A stretch of 64,000 bases of DNA, from contig NZ_CP127407.1 in the NCBI RefSeq assembly GCF_030291075.1, positions 1,176,001-1,240,000 on the forward strand, in the 5' to 3' direction. The DNA is from Stenotrophomonas sp. 57. GTDB lineage: Bacteria > Pseudomonadota > Gammaproteobacteria > Xanthomonadales > Xanthomonadaceae. The notes under the pieces are model-generated. The model had not been told where the DNA came from and did no database searches. It saw only the letters and a program-made list of their open reading frames with translations. Position 1 is the stretch's first letter; the number at the start of each line of letters is the position of its first letter. A program made the translations under genes and the position numbers. Shown piece by piece: positions 41,263-49,110 of this stretch.

Positions 41263-44130
41263 ATGAAGTATTCGAAGTTGAGCCTGGCCCTGGCCGGGCT
41301 GATGGGCGTTGGCACCCTCGCGGCGACTGATGACGTCATGGCAATGAGTTATCACGTGCAGGGCGATCGCATCTTCCTGAGTGGCGGGGTGACCTATGCC
41401 GACGTGGTGTCGCTGCCCGCATTGCTGGCCAAGGCGCAGGCCGAGGGCCGCCCGATCCGTGAGGTAGTGCTGCGCACGTCCAATGGTGGCGCGTTGATCG
41501 CCGGCGAGTGGCTGCAGGGCATCATCCGCACTTCCGGACTGAACACCATCGTCTCCGGCCACTGCATCTCGTCCTGCTCGATCATGCAGTCCGGTGGCGT
41601 CGAACGGTATCTGGCCGGCGACCTGCCGATCATCGACTCGGTGCAGATCCACGCGGCCAGCAGCGGCGGCAAGGTGATCTACACGCCGTCGCCGCGCATG
41701 ACCCAGATCTATACCGGCAACTACGGTGGAGGCATGGATGCCGGTCTGCTGCACAAGGCCATGTACGAGGTGGTGCAGCCGAACGGGTTGCTGGTGTTCC
41801 GCGATCCGGCACGCGGTACCGGTCCCTCGGTCACCTTCGACCCCGACGGCAGCGGCAGCAGGCTGGAGTCGTTCCCCGGGCAGGACATCTACAGCAACAG
41901 GATCATCACTGCGAACGGCTATCGCGATCCAGGCGATACGTTGAACGTGAGTGCGAACGTGAGCGGCGACATCAATCCCGGCTACCTGCGCACCGGTCGC
42001 CAGCTGCAGACCTTCGTCGATGACGATTTCGCGCGCTGGAACACCAACTGGCAGTCCACCTACATCAACCTGGCGCAGAGCATCTACAACGCTTCCAGCA
42101 ACGGTCCGCAGGGCATCGGCGCGAATTCGGTACAGGACTACCAGAACGATCCCACCTACAAGGCCCTGCTGCTGTCCAAGCTGCGCCTGGGCGACCTGGA
42201 TGTGTCCACGCTGGACGACTCCATGGGCGTGATCCGCGTGACCAATGGCGCCACATGGCGGACCTCCGCGACCACCGGTGCCGACTTCATGCTGGTCGAC
42301 AACGGCACCATCGCCCTGGAGGGGGGCGCGCTGCGTGCTTCGGAGGTGCGCGTGATGAGCGCCGGCATGCTGGTTGGCCACGGTGACGTGGCAGGTACCG
42401 CGATGGATCTCAGTGCACTGGCCAGCGGGACGCGACCGTCCTGGCGCGAGGATGGCTTCAACCGCCTGCGTGTCTACGGCACGCTGATGCCGCGCGGTGG
42501 CGATCTGGTCACCCACGGCTACGTCAACATCATGCCGGGCGGCAAGGTCTTGTTCGACGTCACCGAGAACGGCGGCGCCGGTAGTGGCCGCATCCGCGTG
42601 GGCAGCTTCTTCGACAGCCAGCAGACCGACGGCGCACTGGTGATCTCCAAGGGCGCCTTCCTCGAACTGAACGTGGCGCAGGGCTACTACGGCCAGGATT
42701 TCCGTCGCGATCTCGTGCAGGGCCCGATCTACCAGGGCGGGTTCGAAGAGGCCGTGCGCTTGGGCGATACCGGCTACAGCGCCAGCATCAAAGGCGGTGA
42801 GGTGTTCCGCCCACGCCACAACTCGCTGCTGAGCTTCAATGTGAAGCAGACGGCAGAAGGCCTGTGGCTGACGGCCAATCCCGGATTCGACCAGTTGGGA
42901 CTGTTTGCCAACGGCACATCGGGCGACGGTCTGGGACGCGCGCTGGCGACGGCCAGCAATCGCCAGGACGATGGTCTGAAGTTGTTGCTGGGCGCACTGC
43001 AGTTCGCCGACCGTGACGTGATTGCCCAGCAGGCCGGTGTTCTGCGCGGTGACGCGCACGCCAGCCTTCGACTGGCAGACAATGCACTGGTCGGCAGCAT
43101 CGGCAACGTCGTGCAACAGCACCAGGCGGCGATGCGCAGTGGCGGCGATGCAGACGGGTTGGCTTCGCAGGCCGCGCAGTCGGTGTCGGCGCAGCCGGGC
43201 ATGCGCCACGGCAGCCTGTTCAACCAGCTGGCCATGCATCTGGTCGAGCCGGCGGCGGGTGGTAGCGGTGGCAGCGCTGATGCCAGCCATGGCCTGTGGG
43301 CGCGCGGGTTCGCCAGCCATGGCCGCATCGATGCCGATGGCGGCGTGGCTGGCCTGAGCCACACCGTCGGCGGCATCGTGGTCGGTGCTGACACCCGCGT
43401 GGCCGATGACCGCGTCACCCTGGGTGTCAGCGTGGCGGCGGCCGACATGTCGACCAAGGGCAGCGACGGTTCCGACTTCAGCGGTGACGTGCGCGCGCTG
43501 GATATCGGCGGGTATCTGGATGCGACCTATTCGCGCGGCTATCTGTCGGCAGCGGTGCGCTATACCGATCTGCGTCACGACACCCGACGCAGCGTGAGTG
43601 GTATCGACGGCCTGCAGCAGCCGCTGCGTGCCAAGTACAACAACGATGCAGTTTCCGCGCGGGTTGAGCACGCGTTCTCCTTCACCACCGGCAAGGGCCT
43701 GGTGATCCAGCCGCTGCTGCCGGTGGTGGATTACGCGCGCACTTCGGCCACGCGCTTCAATGAAGGGCAGGGCGCCGGAGCACTGATCGGTCGCAGCGGG
43801 AGCCTGGAAAGCATCCGCGTGGGTGCGGGCCTGCAGCTGTTCAAGACGTTCGAAGGCAACAACGGCGAGCGCATCACCCCGCGCGCCCGGGTGGTCTGGC
43901 AGAAGGAGCTGGGCGATTCGCAGGCCCGTTACAGCACCGGTTTTGCTGCAGCACCGGACCTGGTGTTCGGCGCCAGCAGCCAGGCGGTGGGCGAGCAGGT
44001 GCTGGCCTGGAACCTGGGCGTGACCAGCCGCGCCAGCGAACGGTTGTCGATCATGGCCGACTATGTGGGCGAGCGCCGGGACGGGCAGATCCAGAACGGC
44101 GTGATGCTGGGCCTGGGCTACCGGTTCTGA
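41263..44130 (+). CDS. Type Va autotransporter with a ClpP/COG3904-like passenger segment
   Basis: 955 residues. Signal peptide to about residue 28 (DDVMAM). Residues 30-190 contain LPALLAKAQAEGRPIREVVL, RTSNGGALIAGEWLQGIIRT and IVSGHCISSCSIMQSGGVER, the pattern of the ClpP-like fold of COG3904 proteins (SNGG, G, CxSSC). The middle (about 330-600) is a beta-helix-like passenger with repeated G/V/T strands. The C-terminal 290 residues form the autotransporter barrel (HGLWARGFASHGRIDADGGV, SERLSIMADYVGERRDGQ, terminal LGLGYRF). The passenger should be exported through the barrel. Catalytic activity of the ClpP-like part is not established. GAGAGAGAAC precedes the ATG. Confidence 0.85.
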   Translation: MKYSKLSLALAGLMGVGTLAATDDVMAMSYHVQGDRIFLSGGVTYADVVSLPALLAKAQAEGRPIREVVLRTSNGGALIAGEWLQGIIRTSGLNTIVSGHCISSCSIMQSGGVERYLAGDLPIIDSVQIHAASSGGKVIYTPSPRMTQIYTGNYGGGMDAGLLHKAMYEVVQPNGLLVFRDPARGTGPSVTFDPDGSGSRLESFPGQDIYSNRIITANGYRDPGDTLNVSANVSGDINPGYLRTGRQLQTFVDDDFARWNTNWQSTYINLAQSIYNASSNGPQGIGANSVQDYQNDPTYKALLLSKLRLGDLDVSTLDDSMGVIRVTNGATWRTSATTGADFMLVDNGTIALEGGALRASEVRVMSAGMLVGHGDVAGTAMDLSALASGTRPSWREDGFNRLRVYGTLMPRGGDLVTHGYVNIMPGGKVLFDVTENGGAGSGRIRVGSFFDSQQTDGALVISKGAFLELNVAQGYYGQDFRRDLVQGPIYQGGFEEAVRLGDTGYSASIKGGEVFRPRHNSLLSFNVKQTAEGLWLTANPGFDQLGLFANGTSGDGLGRALATASNRQDDGLKLLLGALQFADRDVIAQQAGVLRGDAHASLRLADNALVGSIGNVVQQHQAAMRSGGDADGLASQAAQSVSAQPGMRHGSLFNQLAMHLVEPAAGGSGGSADASHGLWARGFASHGRIDADGGVAGLSHTVGGIVVGADTRVADDRVTLGVSVAAADMSTKGSDGSDFSGDVRALDIGGYLDATYSRGYLSAAVRYTDLRHDTRRSVSGIDGLQQPLRAKYNNDAVSARVEHAFSFTTGKGLVIQPLLPVVDYARTSATRFNEGQGAGALIGRSGSLESIRVGAGLQLFKTFEGNNGERITPRARVVWQKELGDSQARYSTGFAAAPDLVFGASSQAVGEQVLAWNLGVTSRASERLSIMADYVGERRDGQIQNGVMLGLGYRF

Positions 44131-44139
44131 GTGGCACGT

Positions 44140-44169
44140 GGCACCGGCGATGTCCGCATCGCCGGTGCC
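44140..44169. terminator. Hairpin after the autotransporter gene
   Basis: GGCACCGGCGAT, GTCCGC, ATCGCCGGTGCC: a 12-base stem 10 bases after the stop, without a T run. Confidence 0.6.
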
Positions 44170-44227
44170 ATCCCAACGCGGGCGCAGCTGCGGTATGGTC
44201 GGCAGGGCATTCCACCCAGGCCCGACC

Positions 44228-45232
44228 ATGCAGATCGCCGTCTTCAGTGCCCGTCCCTACGACCGTCGTTTCCTTGATGAGGCCAACCAGCGCGATGCGT
44301 GTGGGGACGGCTTTGCCTTCGTGTACTTCGATGTGGCGCTGGACGTGCATACGGCGGCGCTGGCACAGGACTGCGCAGCGGTCTGCGTGTTCGTCAACGA
44401 CCGGCTGGATGCACCGGTGCTGCATGCGCTGCATGCGTTGGGTGTGCGCGCGGTGCTGCTGCGCTGTGCGGGCTTCAACAATGCGGACCTGGCCGCCGCG
44501 AAAGCGCTGGACCTGTTCGTTGCGCGGGTGCCTGCGTACTCGCCCGAAGCCGTGGCCGAGCATGCGCTGGCGCTGGTGATGACCCTCAACCGGCAGACAC
44601 ACCGCGCCTACAACCGCGTGCGCGAAGGCAACTTCATGCTCGATGGCCTGCTGGGGCGTACCCTGCATGGGCGCACCGTCGGCATTGTGGGTACCGGCAA
44701 GATCGGCCTGGCCACTGCGCGCATCTTCAAGGGCATGGGTTGCACGGTACTGGGGCATGACCCGTATGCGTCGCCAACCTTCGTCGGCGTGGGCGACATG
44801 GTGGGGTTGGACGAACTGCTGGCGCGCGCCGACATCGTCTCGCTGCACTGCCCGCTGACACCCGAAACCCAGCACCTGATCAACGACGCCTCGCTGGCGC
44901 GGATGAAGCCGGGTGCGATGCTGGTCAATACCTCGCGCGGGGCACTGGTGGACACCCATGCGGTGATCCGCGCGCTGAAGTCGCGCCGGCTCGGCCACCT
45001 GGCCATCGACGTGTACGAACAGGAAAGCGCGCTGTTCTTCCAGGACCTGTCCGGCGAGATCATCGACGACGAGGCCTTCCAGCGCCTGATGAACTTCCCC
45101 AACGTGCTGGTGACCGGCCACCAAGGCTTCTTCACCGTGGAGGCGCTGCAGGAGATCTCGGCCATCACGCTGGGGAACCTGAAGGATTTTGCGGCCGGAC
45201 GGGTGTGCGCCAATGCAGTGGGGGCTGGCTGA
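44228..45232 (+). CDS. ldhA: D-lactate dehydrogenase, 2-hydroxyacid dehydrogenase family
   Basis: 334 residues. Reduces pyruvate to D-lactate with NADH in fermentation. NAD-binding motif GRTVGIVGTGKIGLATARIF; catalytic Arg in NTSRGALVDTHAV, Glu near the VYEQESALFFQD segment, and the acid-base His in GHQGFFTVEAL. The YEQE and FFxD stretch is typical of LdhA rather than other 2-hydroxyacid dehydrogenases. Monocistronic. Confidence 0.92.
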   Translation: MQIAVFSARPYDRRFLDEANQRDACGDGFAFVYFDVALDVHTAALAQDCAAVCVFVNDRLDAPVLHALHALGVRAVLLRCAGFNNADLAAAKALDLFVARVPAYSPEAVAEHALALVMTLNRQTHRAYNRVREGNFMLDGLLGRTLHGRTVGIVGTGKIGLATARIFKGMGCTVLGHDPYASPTFVGVGDMVGLDELLARADIVSLHCPLTPETQHLINDASLARMKPGAMLVNTSRGALVDTHAVIRALKSRRLGHLAIDVYEQESALFFQDLSGEIIDDEAFQRLMNFPNVLVTGHQGFFTVEALQEISAITLGNLKDFAAGRVCANAVGAG

Positions 45233-45474
45233 TCCGGCACATCGTGACTGCGACGCCTGCTTCGTCGCGCGCCATATCCCCGGATCCACACGAACGCGAG
45301 GCGTAGTCGAAGGGGGCTGGTGGCGGACGGCGATGCCAGCTTCGATGGCGGCTTCAATGGCGTCCGGATCGCATGCGATGGCGTCGAGCGCCCGTGCTGT
45401 GGCGCGGCGCGACGGCTCGAAATGTGATGCGTACCATCAAGGCGGCGAAGGGGCCGCCGACGATGCCTGTACCT
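45233..45474. other. Intergenic region without a supported gene
   Basis: About 240 bases. Reverse-strand codons between 45300 and 45425 read like a short, decayed amphipathic protein segment (ALDAIACDPDAIEAAIEAG), but there is no start or stop structure, so I do not call a gene. Confidence 0.4.
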
Positions 45475-45693
45475 ATGAATAAGACGACGTTCCGAGGTGC
45501 CCTGAAGTGGGTCAACCTCATGGTAGTGCTGCTGATCATCATCCTGGCGGTCCGCTACCTGTGGAGCCGGACCACGAGCGGGCAGCTGGGCGGTATGCAC
45601 GATATTGCCCTGACTGGCTTGGTGTTCTTCTGCCTGTTCTTTGTCTTCCTGGCCGTTCAGTCGATCCGCCGCGGCCGGGCGGGGCAGCGATAG
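45475..45693 (+). CDS. Small two-helix membrane protein, unknown
   Basis: 72 residues from the ATG at 45475: helices at about 13-31 and 47-64, ends basic (QSIRRGRAGQR). I know no family. The start is uncertain; an ATG at 45463 has a better AAGGGG site. It lies directly upstream of the tRNA-Thr promoter, at the border between core chromosome and the accessory array. Confidence 0.5.
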   Translation: MNKTTFRGALKWVNLMVVLLIIILAVRYLWSRTTSGQLGGMHDIALTGLVFFCLFFVFLAVQSIRRGRAGQR

Positions 45694-45712
45694 ACCCTGG
45701 GGGAGGCTTCAA

Positions 45713-45741
45713 TTGACCTGCTGACCGGCACCCTCTATAAT
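45713..45741 (+). promoter_or_regulatory. Promoter of tRNA-Thr
   Basis: TTGACC (45713-45718), 17-base spacer, TATAAT (45736-45741): near-perfect sigma-70 promoter ending 10 bases before the tRNA. Confidence 0.9.
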
Positions 45742-45751
45742 TACCTGCTAA

Positions 45752-45827
45752 GCCGGAATAGCTCAGTTGGTAGAGCGGCGCATTCGTAATGCGTAGGTCG
45801 CAGGTTCGACTCCTGTTTCCGGCACCA
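45752..45827 (+). tRNA. tRNA-Thr (anticodon CGT)
   Basis: 76 bases folding as a cloverleaf: acceptor GCCGGAA/TTCCGGC, D arm with AGCTCAGTTGGTAGAGC, anticodon stem GCGCA with loop TTCGTAA (anticodon CGT, decoding ACG), T arm CAGGTTCGACTCCTG, discriminator A and encoded CCA. Its 3' part (about the last 40 bases) recurs at 47606, 57486, 60931 and 62680, and in decayed form at 59874, so this gene is the anchor of the accessory array downstream. Confidence 0.97.
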
Positions 45828-45836
45828 TGTTTGATG

Positions 45837-45866
45837 AAAAGCCCCGGCCCTGGTCGGGGCTTTTTT
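45837..45866 (+). terminator. Terminator after tRNA-Thr
   Basis: AAAAGCCCCGGCC CTGG TCGGGGCTTTTTT, 10 bases after the tRNA. The same hairpin, with small changes, follows four of the five partial tRNA copies in the array (47606, 57486, 60931, 62680); it is absent after the decayed copy at 59874. Confidence 0.93.
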
Positions 45867-45872
45867 GTGTCT

Positions 45873-45934
45873 GGTAGCGCCGGGCCATGCCCGGCGGAAT
45901 GCGAGTTCCCCAGTAGTGCCAGTCCATGGCTGGC
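45873..45934. repeat. Two GTAG palindromes upstream of RHS copy A
   Basis: GGTAGCGCCGGGCCATGCCC GGCGGAATGC (45873-45902) and GTAGTGCCAGTCCATGGCTGGCA (45913-45935). The same pair precedes copies C, E and F, so it is part of the repeated cassette. Confidence 0.8.
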
Positions 45935-46034
45935 AGCCCCTAATTTCCGAATCTCGCGGCCAGCCCGGCTTCCCAGGCGCTTAGCGCCGCGCCCTGTTCC
46001 CGATCTGGAAACCGCACCCGGCCATTCCTGTGCT

Positions 46035-47039
46035 ATGAATACACGGCCTTGCTTCAAGGCACTTTCAGGGATTGGAAGGATGCGCAGGTTCGGGGGAACT
46101 GCAGGCGGTGTGTCGACCCGCTTCAGAGGATTTGAAGATCGAATTCGGAAGCTGGGGGCATTGGGCGCCTGGCTGTGCTGCGTGCTGCTCATTGGCCTTG
46201 GCCTGTCGCCAGCGGTAGTCGCACAGACGACGGTCACCTACATCCACACGGACGCGCTGGGCTCTGTTGTGGCTGAGAGCGATGCCAACGGCAATGTGAT
46301 CAAGCGCTACGACTACGAGCCCTACGGTGCCGTGATCGGTGGTCCGGTTACGGATGGACCGGGGTATACCGGGCACGTAAGTGACTCGGCGACCGGACTG
46401 AGTTACATGCAGCAGCGCTACATGGATCCGCAGTTGGGTGTGTTCCTGTCTGTTGATCCGGTGACGGCGTATCAGAAACCGGTTGAGCAGTTCAATCGGT
46501 ACCGATATGCCAACGGGAATCCTTACAAATTCACCGATCCTGATGGACGGGCCGTCACGTGTGATGAAAAGCGGTGTGCTGGTGAGGTCAATACCATAGC
46601 CGATGCTCTAGCTCTTCCTGTCATTCTAACGGTGGCCTACGGCGGTCGGTTGCTTTCAAACCTGATCGATACGGTTCAACGAAATGAGTCGGCTGATCCG
46701 TCCGGCTCCACAGCAGCCCCCACAGGCACGAAGCCACCGGCATTGCCAGTGGATCTGGTAGGTGATCAGAGCAGCCCCTTGGCAGGGTCGAATAAGAACG
46801 GCACGCGGCATACAAGTGGCAATCTGAAGCCGGAGTTCGGTGGCACCGGGAACTACGACGAAGACCTCAAGACTCTCGCCGGAGAAACAAGGCCCGCGGT
46901 TCGCGGGGACAGCGCTCCTCCTGGAGCACAGATCGGAGAGAATGGCGTCTTTGGTCGCCAGACGAACAGCTCGGGCGGCAAGAGTATCGACATCCCGGCA
47001 AATGGTGACAAGCCACATGAAACCCTACACTACGATTGA
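46035..47039 (+). CDS. Mini-RHS protein A with signal peptide and variable C-terminal toxin-like domain
   Basis: 334 residues. A long N-region with hydrophobic stretch LGALGAWLCCVLLIGLGLSP and VVAQ forms a signal peptide (about 1-64). Then comes a single RHS-associated core: YIHTDALGSVVAESDANGNV, IKRYDYEPYG, GYTGHVSDSATGLSYMQQRY, LGVFLSVDPVTAY and YRYANGNPYKFTDPDGR (ending near 176). The variable part follows: a hydrophobic linker (NTIADALALPVILTVAYGGR) and a tail ending GENGVFG...IDIPANGDKPHETLHYD. Full Rhs proteins exceed 1,000 residues and encapsulate the toxin; here the shell is absent. The stop codon lies inside the next gene. ATG choice is by similarity among copies; a second ATG at 46080 is possible. 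Confidence 0.85.
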   Translation: MNTRPCFKALSGIGRMRRFGGTAGGVSTRFRGFEDRIRKLGALGAWLCCVLLIGLGLSPAVVAQTTVTYIHTDALGSVVAESDANGNVIKRYDYEPYGAVIGGPVTDGPGYTGHVSDSATGLSYMQQRYMDPQLGVFLSVDPVTAYQKPVEQFNRYRYANGNPYKFTDPDGRAVTCDEKRCAGEVNTIADALALPVILTVAYGGRLLSNLIDTVQRNESADPSGSTAAPTGTKPPALPVDLVGDQSSPLAGSNKNGTRHTSGNLKPEFGGTGNYDEDLKTLAGETRPAVRGDSAPPGAQIGENGVFGRQTNSSGGKSIDIPANGDKPHETLHYD

Positions 47040-47556
47040 AGTACTTCCGGACGACACGCGTTATTTGCCGATGCAGTGGAATGGTGCGAAGCCGAGTGAA
47101 GTGGCTCAGCTGCTCCAGGGGCGTCGGCTTCTGGCTTGCAGGTTTCCCTCTACGCAGACGGCGAACCTAGCTTGGCAGGTAGTCTTCAGCTTTGATTCCA
47201 ATGTGTCTCTTGAAGTTACATCGTCCAGTACCGTTGTTCAAGGATGGGACGAATTTGGAACCATTAATGTTGAGATTTTGTCGAGTGCTCTGACTGAATC
47301 GGAATGTGAGTGGGTCAATCTAGAGCTTTCGGAAGCACTTGACGTTACGTGTGTTGAAGTCGTTCGCTGGCAAGGTGCTGGATTGATCGTTGACTCTGGT
47401 ATTCGCCTGCGCTTCTCTGATGACCGTATCCTCTCAGTCGTTGCGGTGGACGTGCCGGGTGCACTGCTCTTGACTTTGCCGGGAGATGTAGCCCCCCGTT
47501 CGTGGCAATTTCCGGCAAATGACTACGTCTACGTATCGATTGAAGAGGTGGGCTGA
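47017..47556 (+). CDS. Predicted immunity protein for RHS A
   Basis: 179 residues. The start codon lies 20 bases inside the RHS A gene, so the two are translationally coupled, the typical toxin-immunity layout. No signal peptide; predicted cytosolic, acidic (pattern VEILSSALTESECEWVNLEL, LLTLPGDVAPRSWQFPANDY). I recognise no immunity family by name. The role is inferred from position only. Codon use is less GC-rich than the core genome. Confidence 0.65.
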   Translation: MKPYTTIEVLPDDTRYLPMQWNGAKPSEVAQLLQGRRLLACRFPSTQTANLAWQVVFSFDSNVSLEVTSSSTVVQGWDEFGTINVEILSSALTESECEWVNLELSEALDVTCVEVVRWQGAGLIVDSGIRLRFSDDRILSVVAVDVPGALLLTLPGDVAPRSWQFPANDYVYVSIEEVG

Positions 47557-47605
47557 TTCTTTCACTGGGTGTGCCCAATCGTCTCAGTCATGTCTGCCGC
47601 CCGAC

Positions 47606-47645
47606 AATGCGTAGGTCGCAGATTCAACTCCTGTTTCCGGCACCA
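47606..47645 (+). repeat. Partial tRNA-Thr 3' end (direct repeat 1, attachment-like)
   Basis: AATGCGTAGGTCGCAGATTC, then AACTCCTGTTTCCGGCACCA: the last 40 bases of the tRNA at 45752 with two mismatches in the T loop. It is followed by the same terminator type as the intact tRNA. It lies 51 bases after the immunity gene and marks the end of cassette A. Confidence 0.92.
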
Positions 47646-47653
47646 GTTGCATG

Positions 47654-47682
47654 AAAAGCCCCGACCCAGGTCGGGGTTTTTT
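47654..47682 (+). terminator. Terminator following tRNA repeat 1
   Basis: AAAAGCCCCGACC CAGG TCGGGGTTTTTT, a duplicate of the tRNA-Thr terminator. Confidence 0.9.
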
Positions 47683-47971
47683 GTTGGTGGCGGGACGGAA
47701 CCCATTGATTGGTGAGGAGATGCTCGCAACACATTGCTGGTTGGCTGCCACAACTACTAGATGTGGATGCATCGCGTCCATGGTGAAGCCACAGATTGGT
47801 GCTGATCACTCGGCTTCCTTGCCACTTAGGCACACATCCTGATGTGGTCGCTGCACTAGTGCCGATTGCGTTGGGCGCTATCTTACTAGTGCGCTAAATT
47901 GTGAGCGGTGAAGCGCCAGCGCAGAGCACTGGCGCGTTCTCTGTCAGTGAATGGATGCAGGTTAGACGGCG
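47683..47971. other. Intergenic region at the left edge of the inserted element
   Basis: About 290 bases with no supported gene. The GTAG palindromes and RHS leader that follow this terminator in other cassettes are missing, so the insert (to 53616) begins here. Confidence 0.5.
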
Positions 47972-48457
47972 CTAGCTCCCGCGCTCCGGATTTTCCCACT
48001 CTTCATACACGTTGAGTATCGGCCTGTGGGGGCTGGTAATGGGATCGAAACGATGTTTCAACTCTTCGTTCTGCACAAGTCGACGAATCTCAATTTGGTA
48101 GTTTTTTTTGAATCTGCCTTTGTCTACCTTTCCATCGATGTATTTCGAGCACGCATGATCATACGCATTAATAAGTGATTGTTCGGCCGATCCAAGGATG
48201 ATCCGCTGTTTATCTAGTGTTGATTTTTCCACTGCATCCAAGGCCCCGCTTTCCTCTTTAGCTATTAGTGCCGTCAAGGAAAGTGCTATGTCATTAAGGC
48301 GAGCCTTGGCATTTTCTATTGAATTTGAAATTTCTGTTTCCGTAGTGGCGCTCTGAAGTTTGAATGTTCTGCTGCTTGAACGTTTTGCTATGATGATCGC
48401 TGCAATGGAGGTTGCTAGGCTTGCTGCTGAGATCCCGTCGCTCAAGTCTATATTCAT
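47972..48457 (-). CDS. Hypothetical protein with N-terminal hydrophobic helix, 161 residues
   Basis: The start MNIDLSDGISAASLATSIAA and IIIAKRSSS suggests a membrane anchor (about 10-25), followed by an alpha-helical region (SIENAKARLNDIALSLTALI) and a Lys/Arg-rich end. I recognise no family. Its ATG overlaps the stop of the 100-residue gene upstream (ATGA), so both are one operon. AT-rich codon use marks it as foreign. Confidence 0.6.
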   Translation of the reverse strand: MNIDLSDGISAASLATSIAAIIIAKRSSSRTFKLQSATTETEISNSIENAKARLNDIALSLTALIAKEESGALDAVEKSTLDKQRIILGSAEQSLINAYDHACSKYIDGKVDKGRFKKNYQIEIRRLVQNEELKHRFDPITSPHRPILNVYEEWENPERGS

Positions 48458-48756
48458 TGCTTCGCCTTCGCCTTCATGGCCTTTATCACTGCGAGTACGT
48501 CGCTGTTGTCAGATGCGGTCGATTCCGACTTTGGATAGGAGGCCGACTCGCTTAGGTCTTCGAGACTGGGCGTTGACTTTAGGAGGTCTTCCAGTTCCTC
48601 AAGTATTTTGACCTTCGTTGCTTTGTCGATCGGCTTATTGCTTTCAGTGAAAACAAGGCCATCCAATTCGGCTCGAATTATTTCTAGCTCATCTCTTTGG
48701 TTATCTGCTGATAGCAGGCGTTCAAAGTATGAGTAGACAAGTTCACTTCTTTTCAT
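48454..48756 (-). CDS. Hypothetical protein, 100 residues
   Basis: Helical and acidic: MKRSELVYSYFERLLSADNQ and KATKVKILEELEDLLKSTPS, Lys-rich end (IKAMKAKAKQ). No family is recognised. First gene of a two-gene operon on the insert; AAAGGAATC lies before the ATG. Confidence 0.55.
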   Translation of the reverse strand: MKRSELVYSYFERLLSADNQRDELEIIRAELDGLVFTESNKPIDKATKVKILEELEDLLKSTPSLEDLSESASYPKSESTASDNSDVLAVIKAMKAKAKQ

Positions 48757-49023
48757 TGTTGATTGATTCCTTTCTTTTGTGAAAACATTGGATGATGCTG
48801 GTGTTGTTGTCTATATCATGCATGTTCCGCTTGGCTGCATCTGCTCGGGTACGCTCACTTACTGGAGGGGTTGGGCCTGTTGTCGTTGGATTATGCGCTG
48901 TCATCAGTGCGGGAGGTGGAGGCCGCCCCTTGGCGATTCTCCTCGGAACATATCGGCGCGGCGCCCCATAACTTAAGGGTTGCAGGCTGTCACTGCTGAG
49001 CTTTCAATGTCTAACTCTCAGCT
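48757..49023. other. Intergenic region upstream of the integrase
   Basis: About 270 bases without a supported gene, between divergent transcription units on the insert. The adjoining 49024-49110 is one copy of a repeated 90-base segment. Confidence 0.4.
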
Positions 49024-49110
49024 GCGGACGATCCTCATCCAAACAACACCTCGCATCCTGTCCTAAGTTGGCTCTATCGCCACTCACGGACACCCCGCCC
49101 GATGTCATCC
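49024..49110. repeat. 90-base direct repeat, copy 1 (covers the integrase start)
   Basis: GCGGACGATCCTCATCCAA followed by a segment (CCTCGCATCCTGTC, AAGTTGGCTCTATCGCCACT, CGCCCGATGTCATCC) that recurs at 54749-54835; the first 19 bases recur exactly at 55292. The copy spans the integrase ribosome-binding region and start codon. Confidence 0.8.

Noticed and set aside
45300..45425. A reverse-strand gene fragment (ALDAIACDPDAIEAAIEAG)
   Set aside because: It reads like protein for about 35 codons but has no start, stop or family match that I can support.
46080..47039. The ATG at 46080 (MRRFGG...) as start of RHS A
   Set aside because: The GGAAGG before it is too close to the codon, and copy C has GTG in this place; I kept the ATG shared by copies A, C, E and F, though it also lacks a good ribosome-binding site.
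47606..47645. A second tRNA gene
   Set aside because: Only the 3' part is present, with no acceptor 5' strand, D arm or full anticodon arm, here and at the four later copies.
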